DNA of 64,000 nucleotides from Helicobacter sp. 11S03491-1 (GTDB lineage Bacteria > Campylobacterota > Campylobacteria > Campylobacterales > Helicobacteraceae): NCBI RefSeq assembly GCF_002272835.1, contig NZ_MLAO01000003.1, positions 1 through 64,000 on the forward strand, read 5' to 3'. The translations under genes and the position numbers were made by a program. Under the pieces are notes generated by a model that was not told the origin of the DNA, searched no databases, and worked only from the letters and a program-made list of their open reading frames with translations. Each line of letters begins with the position of its first letter. The stretch's first letter is position 1. Below, piece after piece: positions 62,930 to 64,000 of the stretch.

Positions 62930-64000
62930 TTAAATAAGCATAGATTCAACTATATTTAAAATTTTTGGAGTATTTGTTTGCATGCTAAAAGTTTTTGCTA
63001 TTTTGCAAACAGCAAGCTTATAATCTAAAATATTTGTAACATCTAATGTATCCAGAGTTTCTATAATGCTGCTTATATCAAACCTGGCAGATGTTTTTCC
63101 AATACCATATTGAGAAATAAATTTCTTAATCTCAGGAATTGGGGTGCTTAGCACACATAATCTTGATTGAATATACTCAAAAAATTTATTAGGCATAGCA
63201 TAAGTATTATTAAATCCATTGGGCATAAGAGTAAGAATACCAATATCAAAGGGATTGCAAAATTTAATAATATCCCCCATAATTACAGGAGACAAGAATT
63301 TGATAGAAGAAATGTTTTGGGCTTCTTGTTTAAGTTCTTCCAAATAATTTTTTTGATTACTCATAACCATCATATTTAAACGAAATTTATTTTTAAATGC
63401 CTTTGCGATTTCAAGTAAATTTTGCGATTCTCTATCAGGGCTAACAAATCCATGATAAATAATCTCAATAGGATAATCAATCTTTGAAGGAGGAAGAGAA
63501 TGAAAAGGAGGAAGAGAATGAAAAACTTTAGCATCGATCCCAAAATCATACCAATAGCGTTTGGCTATCCCATCACTCACCGTGATAGCACCATCAATTT
63601 GAGGTAAGTATTTTATACATAAATATTTAAAAAATTCTCCAAAAGTTTCTAGCCACAATGGATTATTTTCATATTCAAGCGGGTAGTATTCTCTCAAGTC
63701 AATTAAAATTTTTGTCTTCGGATATAAATATTTATTATCCAAAGCAAAAGGCAAGAGTGCAATATCTTCTACCACAATCACATCAAGCGGCGATAAAAAA
63801 TTCAAAATATCCCGGATAACTTTTCGATTAGATGTATAAATAAGGTTGTCAAATAATTTATTCCTACAATAATTTTTAATTTCCTCCTCTTCTTCTTTGG
63901 TGCGATCTTTTGAAGTTTTTGGCGAGGGAAATGAAAAACATTCAATACCCTCAATCAAAGAACACTCCCTCCCAATGCCAAAAACTTCATAATTTTCTTG
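62930..64000 (-). CDS. GT4-like glycosyltransferase, N-terminus cut by the right edge
   Basis: The frame is open to the end of the window (ENYEVFGIGRECSLIEGIEC before the first start codon), so the gene continues outside. The visible 356 residues show a GT-B fold: a first domain with KTKILIDLREYYPLEY and DGAITVSDGIAKRYW, and a second with IEIIYHGFVSPDRESQNLLE and DIGILTLMPNGFNNTYAMPNKFFEYI, the donor-binding end of GT4 enzymes. A tandem 18-bp repeat (63488-63523) encodes FHSLPP twice. Acceptor and donor sugars are unknown. Confidence 0.8.
   Translation of the reverse strand, partial: QENYEVFGIGRECSLIEGIECFSFPSPKTSKDRTKEEEEEIKNYCRNKLFDNLIYTSNRKVIRDILNFLSPLDVIVVEDIALLPFALDNKYLYPKTKILIDLREYYPLEYENNPLWLETFGEFFKYLCIKYLPQIDGAITVSDGIAKRYWYDFGIDAKVFHSLPPFHSLPPSKIDYPIEIIYHGFVSPDRESQNLLEIAKAFKNKFRLNMMVMSNQKNYLEELKQEAQNISSIKFLSPVIMGDIIKFCNPFDIGILTLMPNGFNNTYAMPNKFFEYIQSRLCVLSTPIPEIKKFISQYGIGKTSARFDISSIIETLDTLDVTNILDYKLAVCKIAKTFSMQTNTPKILNIVESMLI

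Overview
The window comes from a Helicobacter-type member of the Campylobacterota. Coding density is high, the DNA is AT-rich, and many genes overlap by a few bases. Several local gene orders and proteins match H. pylori closely: FlaA, MagIII, HemE, the accA-fabF-acpP-fabG-rpsU block, fabD next to mtnN, ccoNOQP, and a metG-to-cholesterol-glucosyltransferase operon. It is not H. pylori itself. It carries a large two-partner secretion (TPS) locus, a PilT-type ATPase with pseudopilins, and a TPR-glycosyltransferase beside flaA, which I do not associate with that species. All homology statements are from memory of protein families; no search was run.

Layout. 1-8.5 kb: metabolism and repair on the minus strand (cysK, hemE, dctA, a small tetraheme cytochrome, an outer-membrane protein, pepD, magIII), then a TPR-glycosyltransferase. 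8.5-10.2 kb: flaA with a clear sigma-28 promoter. 10.3-15.6 kb: a phytoene-desaturase-like oxidoreductase convergent with the fatty-acid cluster and rpsU, then tRNA-Arg. 16.3-29.6 kb: a three-gene TPS operon (small barrel-like protein, TpsB transporter, 3690-residue TpsA exoprotein). 30-37 kb: an accessory stretch with an orphan methyltransferase/specificity fusion coupled to two sugar-modification genes, a second DNA methyltransferase, fragments of broken restriction genes, ung, a small exported protein and tRNA-Ser. 37-46 kb: fabD-mtnN with two pseudopilins, thyX-polA, then a pilT-pseudopilin group. 46-50 kb: the cbb3 oxidase operon, which runs without a clear break into the pilT group. 50-64 kb: tilS, rimO, a purine phosphoribosyltransferase, a class V aminotransferase, a regulated methyltransferase, the cholesterol glucosyltransferase operon with cmoB and metG, a short Sel1 protein with a decayed paralogue, and a glycosyltransferase cut by the window edge.

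The most unusual content is the TpsA exoprotein. After a standard TPS signal and a long filamentous-haemagglutinin region it carries a complete eukaryote-like Ser/Thr kinase domain. Two copies of a 419-residue module follow, each with an HEMTH zinc-protease motif and a candidate third ligand, and then a roughly 320-residue C-terminal segment. The two modules come from a 1257-bp tandem duplication in which I saw no differences by eye. No immunity-like gene follows tpsA. I infer a multi-enzyme effector exported through TpsB, more likely aimed at host cells than at sister bacteria.
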